This document shows, piece by piece, positions 62,810 through 64,000 of a stretch of DNA of 64,000 bases. A program made the position numbers and the translations under genes. The stretch is taken from assembly GCF_964199755.1 (NCBI RefSeq), contig NC_133901.1, forward strand, positions 9,439,556-9,503,555, given 5' to 3'. Every line of letters begins with the position of its first letter. Position 1 is the first letter of the stretch. Under the pieces are notes generated by a model that was not told where the DNA came from, ran no database searches, and saw nothing but the letters and a program-made list of their open reading frames with translations. The stretch comes from Larus michahellis (lineage: Eukaryota > Chordata > Aves > Charadriiformes > Laridae).

Positions 62810-64000
62810 CTATCGTTGAAAAAAGAAAAATATCAGAAGAAAGCATGTAAGACAGACCTGATGAAAACTATCCAAGAAAAGCTTAAAAAAGGAAAACTTT
62901 GTTCACACTAGTTCTGTTATACACAAGAGAAAGAGCTTATTAGCGTACTCTCACCACTTAAGAAATAAAATCAATTTATACAAAACCTCTAGGCTTCATG
63001 ATATCTGCAGTTACATTTGGAACTTGCTGATTTTTGGCACTGACAATAAATCAGGGTGTCGATCACAATACGCTTCCCTCAAGGCAGCAGCTCTTCAAAA
63101 CTATTTCTTGAAAGTTCAGCAGGAACATATGCTGTTAGGTGTTACTATCAACCATTTTCAGACTTTTCTCAGACCATCATCTCCAGCTGAACTACCAAAC
63201 ACAAATTAGCAGCCTGAGTGAAACCCCTTTCAAAATAAAAAAGGGAAAGAAGCATCCAAAGGAAAGAGTTCCCATTGAGAGTTGTTCTCCAGAGCTCACA
63301 ATTAATTCACATTAGCAAAAGTATTCTAGATGAGAATTTGCTGATCCTTAGAAGTTCAGCTTCCTTAAAAATCCCACAGTTCACAACAATGCCACTTCTA
63401 TGACATACTGTTTTATAGTGCAAGCATAAATTAAACAATGCATTGCTCTCCATGGAAAAACACAGAAAATTTTTAATCAAATATGATTATTTTCCTCATA
63501 AATTCCACAAGCTCTACTGTTTTGTCACCACATTATTACCTAGCCTTAAAGTGACCATTTTACATTTTAAAGAATGTGTGTGTGGGGGGGGTTGTTTAGT
63601 TAGTTATGGGTTTTGTGGTGTTTGGTTGTTTTGTTTGTGGGTTGTTTTTTTTTTTTTTAAACACAAACTTCAAGGTCAAATGAATCCTCATTTTATATAA
63701 TGGAATAGTTTACATGGCAACTTAGCCTTGAATCGGTTCTTTTTAAATGGATAGGCTTCCTTAAAGTAGAATACTTCGGTTACATACAATTACTAAACAA
63801 TGCCTATATGCTTTTAAAGTATGTTTAAATAAAAGTCAATTCTGTTCTTCATCTACACTGCATTCCCAGAGAGACAAAGTACTTGAAACTGGACATGGAT
63901 AAAGTTTCCCAGAAAAATATGCCTAAACTTGACTCTTAAATCCTTTTAGCGACCTAAATAGAAAATAGCACACTTTGAGCTGTTAAACAGCAGCTTCCGG
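62810..64000 (-). other. GMPS: GMPS last intron (partial)
   Basis: Non-coding, AT-rich. It begins at the acceptor at 62810 and continues off the end of the window. No further GMPS exon was recognised. A G8 run and a T/GT-rich low-complexity tract at about 63585-63660 are the only marked features. Confidence 0.8.
63585..63660 (+). repeat. G/T-rich low-complexity tract
   Basis: GTGTGTGTGGGGGGGGTTG followed by TTAGTTAGTT, GTTTGGTTGTTTTG and a T run. It lies in the GMPS intron. Confidence 0.8.

Noticed and set aside
1-64000. tRNA, rRNA, snRNA, microRNA genes or CRISPR arrays
   Set aside because: No conserved tRNA boxes, snRNA motifs or regularly spaced repeats were recognised. Small RNA genes could be missed without a covariance-model search.

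Overview
The window reads as nuclear DNA of a bird, most likely a neognath. It carries five 3'-end fragments of CR1 LINEs of avian type, several of them ending in the ATTCTATG-type octamer tail, plus older CR1 remnants. It also holds a solo LTR whose ends (TGTCGTGGTTTAG... and ...AACCAGGACA) match a retroviral LTR family common in bird genomes. Coding density is very low: four coding exons in 64 kb, all on the minus strand.

Layout, read in the direction of transcription (high to low coordinates). From 64000 to 62810 is the last intron of GMPS (GMP synthase). The final coding exon of GMPS is 62809-62708 and encodes a C-terminus ending in KPPGTTEWE. Below it lies a long AT-rich stretch with three minus-strand AATAAA signals, probably the 3' UTR, ending near 62250 or as far down as about 59475. 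About 11.5 kb of intergenic DNA follows. Then come three alternative first coding exons of KCNAB1, the Kv-beta-1 subunit of Shaker-type potassium channels: Kvbeta1.3 (47930-47659, MLAARTG...), Kvbeta1.2 (44449-44208, MHLYKPAC...) and Kvbeta1.1 (25501-25281, MQVSIAC...). All three end in the same phase at an AG|GT donor, so each can join the same exon 2. I did not find exon 2 or any of the aldo-keto-reductase core, so positions 25280 to 1 are probably intron. The gene order matches the mammalian GMPS-KCNAB1 arrangement.

The rest is intron and intergenic sequence: five plus-strand CR1 fragments (antisense to both genes), two or three older minus-strand CR1 remnants, the LTR with a 4-bp target duplication, a stub of a related LTR, a recent 176-bp direct duplication at 34.9/35.4 kb, and scattered simple repeats. 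CpG-rich DNA surrounds the Kvbeta1.1 and Kvbeta1.3 first exons and is a plausible promoter in each case.

I saw no RNA gene, CRISPR array, intact mobile element or unknown gene system. The most informative biology is the three-promoter, three-N-terminus organisation of KCNAB1, where the choice of first exon decides which inactivation peptide the channel subunit carries. The window does not appear to hold a new system.
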